Assembly (NCBI RefSeq): GCF_943734655.1
Contig: NC_071355.1
Coordinates: 210,079,103-210,143,102 of the forward strand
Direction of reading: 5' to 3'
Source of the DNA: Sabethes cyaneus
Lineage: Eukaryota > Arthropoda > Insecta > Diptera > Culicidae
DNA length: 64,000 nucleotides
Both the position numbers and the translations under genes were made by a program. Under the pieces are notes generated by a model, which was not told where the DNA came from, ran no database searches, and was given only the letters and a program-made list of their open reading frames with translations. Positions within the stretch are counted from its first letter, which is position 1. Each line of letters opens with the position of its first letter. This document shows, piece by piece, positions 18,600-28,909 of this stretch.

Positions 18600-20275
18600 A
18601 TTCTCAGTCAACTCACTGGTCGACTGCTGGACTGCTCGATTGCACAACTGGTTGATTGAACTGCTCGACTGGACTGGTTGATTAGACTGCTCGATTTGAT
18701 TGCTCGACTTGACAGCATGATTCATCTGCTTGACTGAACTGTTCAATTCGACTGCTCGACTCAACTGCTTGATTGGACAGATCGACTTGACTGCTTGACT
18801 GAACAGCTCGATATAACTGCTCGAGTGGACTACTCGACTTAACTACTCGATTCGACTGCTTGACACATTTGTTTGACTTACTACTCAACCCGACTGCTCA
18901 ACTTAACTGCACGATTGAACTGCTCGACTGGACTGTTCGATTCGACTGCTCGACTGGACTGCTTTACTGGACAGCATGATTCATCTGCTCGACTGTTCGA
19001 TTCGACGCTCGACTCAATTGTAAGAGTTCGTCACCGTGAATTTTATATATCAATTTTGTTGATTTTTTCGGTGAAAATAAAAACTGATGCTTTCAGCGGA
19101 CGTTTCGACTTAAGCCTAACTACTACCTAACTTACTACCTACTACGCATTAAACATCTATTCTCACTGCGTCGTCCTCTATAGCTCGACTCAATTGTTCG
19201 ATTCGACGCTCGACTCAACTGCTTGATTCGACTGCTCGATTGGACTACTCGACTCAACTGCTCGACTCGACTGCTCGAATGAACTGCTATACTCAACTAC
19301 TCGATTGGACCATTCGAATCAGCTCCTCGACTCAACTACTCAACCCGATTGCTCGATTCGACTGCTTGACTAGACTACTCAATTTGATTGCTCGACTCAA
19401 CTGACAGCTTGATTCAACAGTTCGACTAGACTGTTCGACTTAGCCACTCAGCTCGACTCAATTGCTTGACTTAAGTGTTTGATTCAACAGCTCGACTTAA
19501 CTGCTTGATTCAACTGCTCGACAGGACTACTCATTTGAACTGCTCGACTGAACCGCTTGACCCGACTGCTTGACTAAACTGTTCGATTCGAGTGCTCGAC
19601 TCAACCGCTCGACTAGACTACTCGATTCAACTGCTCGACTGGGCTACTCAACTTAACTGCTCGATTGGACTACTCGATTAAATTGTTTGACTCAACTGCT
19701 CGGTTCAACTGCCCAACTCGACTGCTTGACTCAACTGCTCGGCAGGACTGCTTGACTGAACGGCTTGGTTTAACTGCTCGATTTGACTGCTCGACTCAAC
19801 TGCTTGACTTCTGTTTGAATCGTCAGCTCGACTTGAATGCTCGAATAAACTGCACGACTGGACTACGCGACTCAACTGCTCGACTGTACTAGTCGACTCG
19901 ACTGCTCGACTGGACTTCTCGACTCGAGTGCTCGACTCGAATGTTCGACTTAGCTACTCAACTGGTCTATTCGACTCTACTACTCGAATAAACTGTTCGA
20001 CTGGACTACTCGACTCGACTGTTCGAATGAACTACTCGACATAACTGTTCGACTTAACCGCTTGACCCGACTGCTTGATTAAACCATTCGATTCGACTGC
20101 TTGACTCAAGTGCTCGACTAGACTTCTCGATCCAACTGCTCGCCTGGTCTGCTCGACTTAACTGCTCGACTAAACTGCTCGATTTGACTGCTCGACTCGA
20201 CTGTACAAGTTGACTGCTCGACCCAACTGCTTGATTCGACTGCTCGATTCGCCGATCAACTCGATTGCTTGTCGC
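18600..20275. repeat. Minisatellite with 13-bp unit
   Basis: A degenerate unit, consensus ACTGCTCGACTNR, recurs every 13 bases over about 1.68 kb, which is roughly 115 copies. About 160 bases (19022-19185) of unrelated sequence interrupt it. Because 13 is not a multiple of 3, all frames read similar 13-residue repeats (for example LLDSTARLDC), which produces long but meaningless open frames on both strands. Confidence 0.9.
19022..19185. other. Insertion inside the minisatellite
   Basis: Unrelated sequence (AGAGTTCGTCACCGTGAATT onward) splits the array. No terminal repeats or target duplication were recognised; its origin is unknown. Confidence 0.5.
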
Positions 20276-20280
20276 GATAT

Positions 20281-20467
20281 CATATGGTCGGTGTTAAATC
20301 AGACCGGACCAAGTCACAAAATTTTAAAAAATGAGTTAAAGACAGCAAACGATCAAGAATTTTCAGCCAGAGTTAGATGATTTCAAATGCAGCAAACCTT
20401 TGAATGTGTTTTTCTCGAAGTCAGAATTTTGGCACTCGGTTCTGTCTGACTTAACACCGACCGTATG
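20281..20467. mobile_element. 187-bp MITE with ~42-bp TIRs
   Basis: The left end CATATGGTCGGTGTTAAATC and the inverted right end CATACGGTCGGTGTTAAGTC match over about 42 bases with a few substitutions. It directly abuts the end of the minisatellite. There is no coding content and the target duplication is unclear. Confidence 0.8.
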
Positions 20468-20973
20468 AATCGGTTTGCGGCAGACAATACACGGTTCAGA
20501 GCCACTCATACTAAAGAGCCATATTGCCCGCCTATAGAATCAGCACAGTGGAGATAATGTTTTTATTCAGTTAAATAAAATCCAATACGACCATAAAAAC
20601 TATTTGTTTCAGCTGCCGGCTATGACGCTTTTATGTACAACATCTTAGAGCTATATTATAAGAACTCAAAGAACTAATACAAAGATTAAATATTTTCACA
20701 AACACTGGCCAATGGAATGTATCCGCAGATTTCTGAATTCTAAACAGACATTTATATTTTCCGGATCGTAAGATTCGGGATCAATTACTATTTAATAAGC
20801 ATATCGCTCAATACCGATTATAGCGAAAAGAAATGCAGTGCAGGTTATACAGTAAGCTTCCGGGTGATTCCCGTAGATCAACGACACTAGTCGTAGTGAT
20901 GAGTCCACACATGGAAAAGGTGCTACGGTTTAATTTAGATCGAAAACATACACTGAGTTAGCTTGCAAGTAAG
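20468..20973. other. Non-coding DNA
   Basis: Nothing recognisable between the two MITEs. Confidence 0.4.
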
Positions 20974-21255
20974 CAGGGATGGCACAATCACGTCATGTTA
21001 CTAATCTGTATCTGTATGGCTGTATCTTTTATATTTACGGTGCTACAATACTAGTAGCTCTTTAGTTGCTAAGTGAACGTTCACTAGCATTGTAGCACTG
21101 TAACTACAAAAGATACAGCAAAACTTCATTCAGCAAAATTGTAGATAATAACCAGTTCTACAAATGTCCTATACATAATATTGTCAAATTTTGCTCGGCT
21201 GAGACGGTACTATCGAATGAATGTGAATTAAGTCAAAGTAATCGTACCATCCCTG
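20974..21255. mobile_element. hAT-like MITE, 282 bp
   Basis: The termini are CAGGGATGGCACAATCAC and, inverted, CAGGGATGGTACGATTAC, which resemble hAT ends (CAGGGATGG). An internal imperfect palindrome (CTGTATCTTTT ... AAAAGATACAG, 21026-21120) folds the centre. The expected 8-bp duplication is not clear (CAAGTAAG against GTCGTAGG), so the copy is old or the ends are off by a few bases. Confidence 0.65.
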
Positions 21256-21370
21256 GTCGTAGGTGAAATACGTATCTTTCGTAAATAAAATTAAAAGTGG
21301 AACTCAATCGTGAAAAATGTTTTCTTTTATTTCGTGAAGCTTGGTTCCTGTATCTCTGTGCAATTCACCA

Positions 21371-21477
21371 AAACCTCAGGTGTTCCGCAAGGTAGTAATA
21401 TGGGACCACTACTTTTTTTAATTATTTTTGGACTATTGGATATCGGTTGTAGGTTTATGTTGTGTATGGTGCATTTC
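21371..21477 (+). pseudogene. Jockey-type LINE RT fragment
   Basis: The translation is TSGVPQGSNMGPLLFLIIFG, then LLDIGCRF. This is the GVPQGS..GPLLF block upstream of the RT catalytic box. Sequence is lost at the foldback MITE starting at 21478. A later part of the same kind of RT resumes at 21796, so both may derive from one insertion that was later split and shortened. Confidence 0.7.
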
Positions 21478-21682
21478 TAGAGTCCATCATTATCCATAAG
21501 ATTGCTGAACTGAGTATTGGTCTATCTTAGGTATTTACGGCGCACCCCCAGTTCACACTGAGTGGTGCACCAAGAGTGCCCCCTACGCAGCACCCAGTGT
21601 GAACTGGGATGCCTGGGCGCCTTAAATACTTAAGATAGAGCAGGGCGTAGTTCAGCAATCTTATGGATAATAACTGACTCTA
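21478..21682. mobile_element. 205-bp foldback MITE with ~90-bp arms
   Basis: The arms begin TAGAGTCCATCATTATCC and, inverted, TAGAGTCAGTTATTATCC and share ATAAGATTGCTGAACT, TCTATCTTA and CCCAGTTCACACT. The loop is short (about 15 bases near 21575-21590). If the outer TA is the target duplication, it is a Tc1/mariner-type insertion. Confidence 0.8.
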
Positions 21683-21795
21683 TTAATGCCCCATACATAA
21701 TATTTTCGAATTTTGCTTGGTTAAGGTGTTACAGCTAAATAAGAAAAATGGGTGCACCGAGTGCAGGACAGCCCAGTACACCGGAATCGAATATT

Positions 21796-21898
21796 TCAAA
21801 GGCAATGCGTCAGCTCGGCTTTATTTCGAAAATTGGACGGCACTTTAACGATCCTTACTGTCTAAAATCGTTATATTGTGCTCTAGTTTGGATTATAT
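21796..21898 (+). pseudogene. Jockey-type LINE RT, post-catalytic fragment
   Basis: ISKAMRQLGFISKIGRHFND then PYCLKSLYCALVW corresponds to the block AYAMLGFIKRN...YCLKSLYCSIVRS in the LINE at 27140-28360, so it is the same or a sister family. It ends where RTE 5' sequence begins (21899). Confidence 0.7.
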
Positions 21899-22031
21899 GG
21901 GTCTGGGATTATTGGAAATTTGGTACTTGGAATGTCAGCACTCTACTTGAACCAGCACGCGCGGGTATCCTGGCAACAGAGCTGCAGAAGATGAAGGTCG
22001 AGGAATTGGAATTGGAAGGAATTGGAGAGTG
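21899..22031 (+). pseudogene. RTE-2 endonuclease N-terminal fragment
   Basis: The translation WDYWKFGTWNVSTLLEPARA then GILATELQKMKVEEL is the start of the apurinic-type endonuclease of an RTE LINE, where the asparagine of the TWNV block is a catalytic-site residue. It stops after about 44 codons (EGIGE-stop). The same 5' segment occurs at 28424-28518. Only the 5' tip of an element is left, which is unusual for LINEs because they normally lose their 5' end. Confidence 0.65.
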
Positions 22032-25000
22032 ACAGCCCACAACCCAACCGAATTATATGGAGAAACTTGTTCAACAGGCTTTGTCTTAGGATGGCAAGCC
22101 ATTTGAGTAAGTAAGTAGGTTTGCTGAGAAAATTGGCTTTCACTTTTTTCAGAAAATGTTTGTTCTGCAATCCTTGTTTCAATTTTGAAGATAATCTGAT
22201 ATTCGTTCAGATTTCCATAGTCTATGCATGTGACAAAACTTCTGTCCAGTCTGTACGATTATTTTGAAATAGCTCCGTAACAAGCTGGTTTCTAAGAAAA
22301 ATCACAGCATACTGAAACGGACAGAAACTCATAATTTCCAGTGAAAATTCCATACGGTTTAGTCGGACACCAGTGCCCGACTTATTCCAGCGGTGAATTA
22401 CACTCCTGCGGAGCCATCGCATCGGTAAACCCTTTGCCAACTGCCAAGAGCAGAATCCCCGCTGATCCAATTCGCAGCTGTAATCGAGTTCAACAATTCG
22501 CGAAACTAGGTGCAGCTTACTGGTTATTACAACAGCACAATTAATTATGAACTACCGGGCTGAAATTGGTTTTATCGCATTTTGCATAGTAATGCGCGTT
22601 ATCCGCCGACCCGGCCGTAACATCGGCCAGCCTAACTGGCCTTTCCTGTCGATGATGGTGTTACATCGAACGGTCGCTTCCGCCGAATGCATAGGGTGGA
22701 GATTTGTGGATGTGCCTGAACCAATCGCACCTGCTAACTTTATAATTAATGGTGTCAATTTGCCCGAACAAGTACACGACTCGACGCCAGTCGCGGCCGG
22801 TGTAATTGCATCCAATATTCAAATTGTTTTTAATTTCCAACGATTTTTCTCTCGCTACAGCTGCTGAAATTGGGTTCGACTAGAGCTGAGCCATTGCAAG
22901 CAGACAACCATCGTAATAGAATTTCAAAATCCAAAAAAAAAAAGAAAGAGAAAGGTGAACGAGCATTAAGTGACAGTTTGGAAACCAAATCGGTCTGACA
23001 GGCCAACAATGCAGCCGTCGATCCCACATCCGGCGAGCATTCGTTGTTCTAAATATGATCGAAAGTCGGAGCCAGACAATAGAGAGTGACACATTTCTAC
23101 ATTGTTGTCTTTTTGGGTTCCTCAAATAGAATGAATGCACCGCACGGATAGGCGGCCGGTAGATTTGCCACATCAATCAACGGAAATTGACGCTTGTTTG
23201 CGACTTACCACACATTAGCTTTCAAAATATTTTCATTTCACCCCATTCCCATCGGCTAATCAATTTAACTCCGATTTCGGCTCATTCGAACCACTCTCAT
23301 GGTGGACATAAATGACAACCATGTTGCTGGTATTCTGTTTATTTTGTTTCACCACAAAAATAGGGAGGATTGTTGCTATTTTGAATGTAGGAAAAGATAT
23401 TTCTGATTCTAATCGGGTGAAAAAGAAATTGAGTCCATCACCCAAGGCAAAACACGTACGGCAGGAGCAGCTCTCATGGTGCGAACGGGATCGAAATACC
23501 TACATCTAATTAAGTAAGCAAAAAGAGCATCGCTTTTGCAGGTAAAAGGGGCTTGTAGCACAGTTGCAACGTATTAGATAATAATTGGTTCAATTTATAA
23601 TCCGTCCCGTAGCAGAATATTCGCATTTTTCACGAACGGATAAAATCGAGCCGGAATTACTGTGTGCTCCACTCACCCAAAAATTAATTAATCCCAGCTG
23701 CCCCGTCAAAAATCGATTATCATTCAACTATATATTTAGCCCTCAGCTGGAATTCCACATTAACAATTTAATTGAAATCGACCGGCAGCATCGGATTGCA
23801 TGCGTGAGCAAAAAGTTGCAATTACAGCCCATCGGTAAAGATGATTTTGTAATTATTTTCCTCCCACCACACCCGTGAGATCGGACGATGGTTTATTTTG
23901 CCGATTTAATTTTTCCTCTACCGTGAAAGTACGGAACTAACCGTGCCGGTACGTACACTATAGGGCTGTAGGTATTATAGACACAGCACTAAGCGTGATG
24001 CTGACTGGGACAAGCAGGCTCAGGGCTTATCAGATAACGATAACGATAATGGCTAGAGCATTTGTTGGTCCAAATTTTTCCCAGTTGAATTGCATTGAAA
24101 ATTATTTCTCAATTCGTGACGCTTGGTAGCACAAACAGATCAAATGATTCCCTATATTAGGTTCTTCAATATCTTAATGTTCTATATACCTAGTCCTGTT
24201 ACATCGAAAAAACTAAGTTTTTTGCATTGAAGAAACATGGTGCTTTAATAAATCTAACTATTATTCAACATACTGCATGAAGGTTTTCTTAAATTAAGTC
24301 TGCACTTCAGAATATGCTCTTGGAAAATAAATTAACATTTCTGATAGACCTGTTATTGTTTGGTTGATAACAGCATTTTATTGAAACAATTACGAGAGAT
24401 GTTCAACGAAACCGGCTTCGTTGGTTTGGAGAAACACACACGATGTAAAAAAGAGAAACCGATACGTAATTAAATGCAACGAAAACAAACAAACAAACAA
24501 ATAAATTGCAGTGGCATCAGGTGCAGCTCAGCGTGAAGCAGAAAAATTAATTTCGTTCGTTTTCGAGCTTTTCGAGAGGTGCTCACCCGGGAGCTGGAGA
24601 CAATAATCAACTACATACGGAACAAGGATAAAGAAACATGGAAATCATCTGGCTTTTGGAATAACACACAAAGGGTGTTTTAAACTTAAACAATTAAACT
24701 ATTAGTCGCATTTTTTTACTGTTTTTTTTCCTTAACCGTTTAGCGACACAACAACCACCAATCAAACATCTGGTTCACTGGGGATGAGATGCTATGGATG
24801 ATTAATGTTCCTCAAGTTCCTTATTAAATTGATATTAAATCCACCGCAGCAAATTATGGCCGGCGATGGTCTTCCCGGATGGCATCGTTGCACTTTTTGT
24901 CGTCCGCTTTTCATCCCCATCATAATTTGCTCGCCGTTTAGTGTCGGCTACATGGAGGGTTTATTTGTCTAAAAAGTAAACACGAGCATAGATTAGCTCA

Positions 25001-25335
25001 AGCAGAAGAAAAAAAAACCCTCGAAAATCAAACTCATAGAACCTTATTACCATAATCCTTGCCCGCTTGGTCGGCAGTAAAGTGAGGGTAATGTCAAATA
25101 ACGAGAGAGACGAAAAAACGCCATCACGGCAAGTTGGTGCCCAAATCCTCCTTGACAAATTGACAGCGAATATAAAAAAACAAATATACAGTGGGGTGCG
25201 CTTGCTGTTTGCACGAAGATCTATATTCTTAGGTGTTTGAACCTAAATTTGACGAAAATTGATGGTAATTTTGCTTTTTTGCGTCGTACAAACAAAATTT
25301 AGAACATGTTTTAAGTGATCTATAGGATCCATACC
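22032..25335. other. Unique non-coding DNA, ~3.3 kb
   Basis: No transposon or gene is recognised. Several AT-rich stretches contain clustered TAATTA-like sites (for example 23680-23800: AAAAATTAATTAATCC, AATCGATTATC, AACAATTTAATTG), compatible with a regulatory region but not proof. A (CAAA)n-like run lies near 24485-24505. Confidence 0.4.
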
Positions 25336-25605
25336 CTTACTTACTTAGTCGGCCGTACGTCTTATGACAAGGCCTACGTAACATAATTCCTCTATCTAAT
25401 TCCGTCTATGGCTGTTGGTCTCTAGTTCCGCTGGTACCCAGTGCTTGTTAGATCTTGCTCCCATAGCCCGGCCACCTCGGTTGCTGTGCCTCTCTTAGTG
25501 TTCGTTCGGATTCGAAGCGAAAATAATGTAGAACGGTTTTCCGGCATTCTTGCATCATGTCCTGCCCAACCGATCTGTCCACCTTTACCCACTTTTGCCG
25601 CAGAG
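25336..25605 (-). pseudogene. RTE-type LINE 3' end fragment
   Basis: The minus strand reads GQIGWAGHDARMPENRSTLF, the conserved tail block (LRWAGHVxRMPED...LF) near the C-terminus of RTE-clade proteins. A stop follows, then a 3' end with TAAG repeats (plus strand TTACTTACTTAG at about 25340). Only the last 60-odd codons remain. The RT core is absent. Confidence 0.6.
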
Positions 25606-25611
25606 AGTTTT

Positions 25612-25775
25612 GCCTATCGTCTATTATGTCTTTCGTCCATTATGCCTATCATCCATTATGCGTATCGTCATCGTGCATCATCCATCATGCATAACGTCCA
25701 TTATACCTAACGTATTTATGCCTAACTTTCATTATATCTAACGTCCGTATGCCTATCGTTCGTATGCCTATCTGC
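25612..25775. repeat. Short tandem repeat around 'CGTCCATTATGCCTAT'
   Basis: Variants of a 15-17-bp unit (CGTCTATTATGTCTTT, CGTCCATTATGCCTAT, CATCCATTATGCGTAT, CGTCCATTATACCTAA, CGTTCGTATGCCTAT) are arrayed for about 160 bases. Confidence 0.75.
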
Positions 25776-25892
25776 CTAATGGGTCTCGTCAGCTATATCC
25801 AAGCCAGCAGACCAGTCTGCAAGACCAGGCATCGCAGCCCTAGGCGGCAAGCTTTTAATTTTTTTAATTTTATTTCGTGGTCTTCGATTATA

Positions 25893-26077
25893 TCATACAG
25901 ACAGTTCTGAATATAAACTTATTCTATTTTTAAAAGCTCTTCGAAATACATCAAACTCATAACAGTCAGATACAATATTAAATTCGCGGGAACACACATC
26001 AATCGGGTTATTTTGGGTGAAAAGAGTACGGTGTAAAGGAAGCCGAAAGAAATCCGCTCGCCGGGTAAGCCTAGGAG
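25893..26077 (-). pseudogene. LINE copy 2: C-terminal tail of the RT protein
   Basis: It encodes RLTRRADFFRLPLHRTLFTQ, NNPIDVCSREFN and then a frame ending at a stop after LYSELSV. This matches the C-terminal block of jockey-type proteins (LR...DFLQIPFHRTNYG...PLNNMCRLFN). It lies downstream of the hAT insertion and is one frame off the upstream half, so at least one indel occurred besides the insertion. The 3' UTR ends in a T-rich stretch near 25860, the complement of an A-rich tail. Confidence 0.75.
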
Positions 26078-27139
26078 TAGGGTTGGGAGTACCGACAAGA
26101 TTTTTGAGAACCGGTATTTCGGTACTGCAAGGATCAGTACCGGTAATACCGGTACTGGTACCGGTACCCAAAGCTTTAAAAAGAAAATCCTTGTTCTTTA
26201 AAAAATCTGCTAATATTTTTCTTTGAGGTCAAATTCTTAAGTCACTTCACCTCACCTTGCAGTTACTATTTCATTTGTACTGTCACTTAGGTAACAGGAG
26301 TCACCCAGGTACTTTCAAAATCGCTAATTGTGTTCTCATCTAAGATCTATGAGAGTATGGCCCTTGTAAAAATGAACAGATATAGCGATTGCAAAAATTG
26401 GAGTGATTCCAAACGACATCTGGCAAAAGTCGGGAGGCTACGATGGGTCGGCAATGTCGCAAGGATGACGGATGACTGCACCGGTGCACCGAAATCTGTT
26501 CTTTTCAAAAACCCTACCGATACCATTAATAGAGGGGCCCAACGACCAGGTTGAAGCCGACTTCGAGAAGCTCAATGAATTGGTCTTGGTGACAAGTAGC
26601 CTAGGACCAAGTACAGTGGAGACAAATTTTTGATACAACACGACCCCCCGGTTGTATGTTACTAGAGGAGAAGCTTGCAAAATTCTTTAAGATGCAATGT
26701 ACTGTTCAATGTACTGTTCACCATGCGAAAACGAATTTGCCAGACACTGAAAATGCTTTCTCAGAAAGTATCGCTGAAGGACAGGCTGTACTCAGGGTAC
26801 TGAAAAGCATAGTCCAATACTTGCTCTTCAATCCTTGAGTTACATCGAAGCGAATTCATTCCGCAGAGTGTTTTGGTGTACAGGTCTAATCGAACTCCTT
26901 AAAGCTGGAACTGCTATAGGCGTCTGAAGTCCGTTCTAATTTTTCCTTCACGATCAGCAAGCCATATTATTTTAAAATTGTTATCTTTGATTTTAAGGCC
27001 GAATGTTAGAAAAATTGCATAATTGATCAGTACCGAAAGTACCGGTTTTCTCTTGTGTCAGTACCGGTATTTCGGTACTGGAAAATCAGCCGGTAGTACC
27101 GGTATTCCCGGTTCCGGTACTCCCGGTATCCCAACCCTA
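26078..27139. mobile_element. hAT element copy 1 (1062 bp) with 8-bp TSD
   Basis: The ends are TAGGGTTGGGAGTACCGAC and, inverted, TAGGGTTGGGATACCGGGAG. CCTAGGAG flanks both sides perfectly (26070-26077 and 27140-27147), the 8-bp duplication of hAT transposases. Both ends carry dense (A)CCGGTA palindromes as subterminal repeats, the likely transposase-binding sites. The interior contains an RTE 3' fragment (26361-26690) and sequence shared with copy 2 at 34989-36300 in the opposite orientation. No intact transposase is readable. Confidence 0.92.
26361..26690 (+). pseudogene. RTE 3' fragment inside hAT copy 1
   Basis: The plus strand reads RHLAKVGRLRWVGNVARMTD, then PKSVLFKNPTDTINRGAQRPG, the C-terminal block of RTE-1 (compare 51572-51874: HLAKVGRLRWNGHVARMPHD). 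The frame shifts near 26550 and continues with a recognisable but broken tail to about 26690. It is either a LINE insertion into the hAT or host sequence captured by the hAT. No target duplication was resolved. Confidence 0.75.
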
Positions 27140-27147
27140 CCTAGGAG

Positions 27148-28360
27148 GTACCGAATCTGACCTAGTACCTCCGGGCTATCCACGTTATTTTCCAGAAGAT
27201 CGTAGATAAATAATCGTTGCAACATACTTCTCCTATTTGTCAGAGTGGGTAGACGTATAAGCACGCATCTATTTTCGTACGGAGGTAGACGAACAGGATC
27301 TTCCCAAGGTAACCTGCGCAGAGCGTACCGAACGAATTGACGCTGGATTCGTTCTATCCGGTTGATTTGAACAGCATAGTAAGGTGCCCACCCAAGCACC
27401 CCGTATTCAAGAATACTGCGCACGATTGAACAGTAAAGCGATTTCAGACAGTAGATAACATTGGACTGCTGCGTATTCCTTTTGATAAAGCCTAGCATAG
27501 CGTAAGCCTTAGCAGAAGTAACGGCAATGTGTTGAGCAAAACATAATTTACTGTCCAAGAGGATGCCCACGTCCGTTACAGTTTCGACACGGTTGAAGCT
27601 GTCCATTTCCATCGTGTAGTCAAAAGATATGACATTCCTATTCCTACAGAATGAAATAATATTGCATTTCTGCACGTTCACGTCCATTCCATTCAACATA
27701 CACGAATTTAGCAGGTAATCGATGTCAGATTGCAAGGCACAGTAGTCAACTCTTGATGCTACTACCCGATAGAACTTCAGGTCATCTGCGAACATATACT
27801 TGGCAGATTTTATGGTGCTACACAAATCATTTACAAAAAGGATAAACAGCAATGGGCCAAGGTGACTTCCTTGGGGCAGACCGGATTGAATCTCAAATGG
27901 CTGCGAACTAGTTCCATCTATACGTACAAACGCACTGTGATCGGTAAGATACGACAGTATCCACCGTGTTAACCACTCAGGAAATCCCATCCTTTCTAGC
28001 TTCGATACCAACAGAAAATGTGGCACCCTGTCGAAAGGTTTAGCAAAATCGGCCTAAACAGCATCGATTTGCTGCCGCTTTTCAAGTGCGTTTGTCAGTG
28101 ACATACGCCATCAAGTTGGTAATCGTGGAACGTTTTTTCACAAATCCATGCTGCCATTCCGAAATGATATGATGAACCTTCGGGTTAAGCGAATCGGGGA
28201 TAAGACTTTCGAAAACCTCCGGTAAGCAGCTCAGAATCGAAATACCACGGTAGTTGGTGATGTCATGGGTACTTCCTGCTTTATGGACGGGCGTAATTGC
28301 GGCAGTCTTCCACGCACTCGGGAAAATTCCCTCCGAAAAACTTATACCGCGAATAGTTTA
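27148..28360 (-). pseudogene. LINE copy 2: reverse transcriptase
   Basis: From about 28360 the minus strand reads the RT front (NYRGISIL-like block, KKRSTITNLMAYV), a stop, then an open frame from DFAKPFDRVPHFLL. It has GLPQGSHLGPLLFILFVNDL, the catalytic box FADDLKFY (aspartates present), GMDVNVQKCNIISF, TDVGILLDSKLCF, and QFVRYALRRLPWEDP. This is a jockey-superfamily RT without endonuclease. The reading frame runs into the hAT end, which adds about 25 artificial residues rich in VP and GIP. Only one clear stop (near 28055) disrupts the preserved part. Confidence 0.88.
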
Positions 28361-28518
28361 AGAAATGAACCACAACGGAATAATTGGCATGGGTCGGGCG
28401 AACGAAAAGGACAGCGATTATTGGAAACTCGGTACTTCGGTACGGAATGTCAGGATACTGTTTGAGCCGGCATGCACGGGTACCCTGGCAAGAGAGCTGC
28501 AGACGATGCAGATCGAAG
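28361..28518 (+). pseudogene. RTE-2 5' end, left of the RTE-1 insertion
   Basis: It reads NEKDSDYWKLGTSVRNVRIL, then FEPACTGTLARELQTMQIEV, the N-terminus of an RTE endonuclease. The next element (RTE-1) enters after ATGCAGATCGAAGT (28506-28519). The sequence resumes at 33682 with ATGAAGATCGATGT and the same reading frame (DVLQ...), so this is one RTE-2 copy cut in two. Its 5' edge abuts LINE copy 2. Confidence 0.7.
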
Positions 28519-28549
28519 TTTCTTCTTCTTCTTCTTCTTCTTCTTCTTC
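28519..28549. repeat. (TTC)10 tract, 3' tail of RTE-1
   Basis: Ten TTC triplets form the plus-strand view of a GAA-repeat tail at the 3' end of minus-strand RTE-1. Short simple-repeat tails replace poly-A in RTE-clade LINEs. The tract also creates false polyserine, polyphenylalanine and polyglutamate frames. Confidence 0.85.
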
Positions 28550-28909
28550 AGCATAGAGCAGGGGTGGCTCGTGCTGTTTCAAGCACTCGTCTCCATTCAA
28601 CTCGGTCTTGGGCCTCTCGTCGCCAATTTCCTAGTCGTCTCAGAAGTCGCAAATCGCTTTCGACCTGGTCGAGCCATCGTGCACGTCGGGCCCCCTGTTC
28701 CTAGTGCCGGTGAGGTTGTTGAAGAGGACTATTTTCGTCGCACTATCGTCCGGCATCCTTACGACGTGTCCGACCCACCGTAACCTGCTAACATTCGCTA
28801 GATGTACGTTGGGAGTCTCCCCAAGCAGTGCCTGTCGCTAGTGATTCATACGCCTCCGCCACTCTCCGCTTTTAGTTTGTACTCCGCCAAATATCGGCCG
28901 CAGCATTTC
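28550..28909 (-). pseudogene. RTE-1 C-terminal region
   Basis: The minus strand reads EMLRPIFGGVQTKSGEWRRR, then VSRLRWVGHVVRMPDDS, the conserved end of RTE proteins (compare copy B at 51572-51874). Several frames are needed. It is separated from the rest of the RT by the BEL fragment. Confidence 0.8.

Larger units (their letters stand above)
25860..28360 (-). mobile_element. Jockey-type LINE copy 2, split by a hAT element
   Basis: A minus-strand LINE runs from about 28360 (RT front) to about 25860 (3' end). The hAT element at 26078-27139 lies inside it, flanked by CCTAGGAG on both sides. The two LINE halves are the RT (27140-28360) and the C-terminal tail (25893-26077). The endonuclease is missing (5' truncation). 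Confidence 0.8.

Noticed and set aside
18540..20280. Repetitive protein gene or CRISPR-like array
   Set aside because: The 13-bp unit has no spacers and reads in all frames. It is a minisatellite, not a protein or CRISPR array.
22552..22815. 87-codon minus-strand frame in a GC-richer pocket
   Set aside because: Overlaps an equally long plus-strand frame; neither has a domain.
28365..28704. Polyserine, polyleucine, polyphenylalanine and polyglutamate frames
   Set aside because: They come from the (TTC)10 tail of RTE-1.
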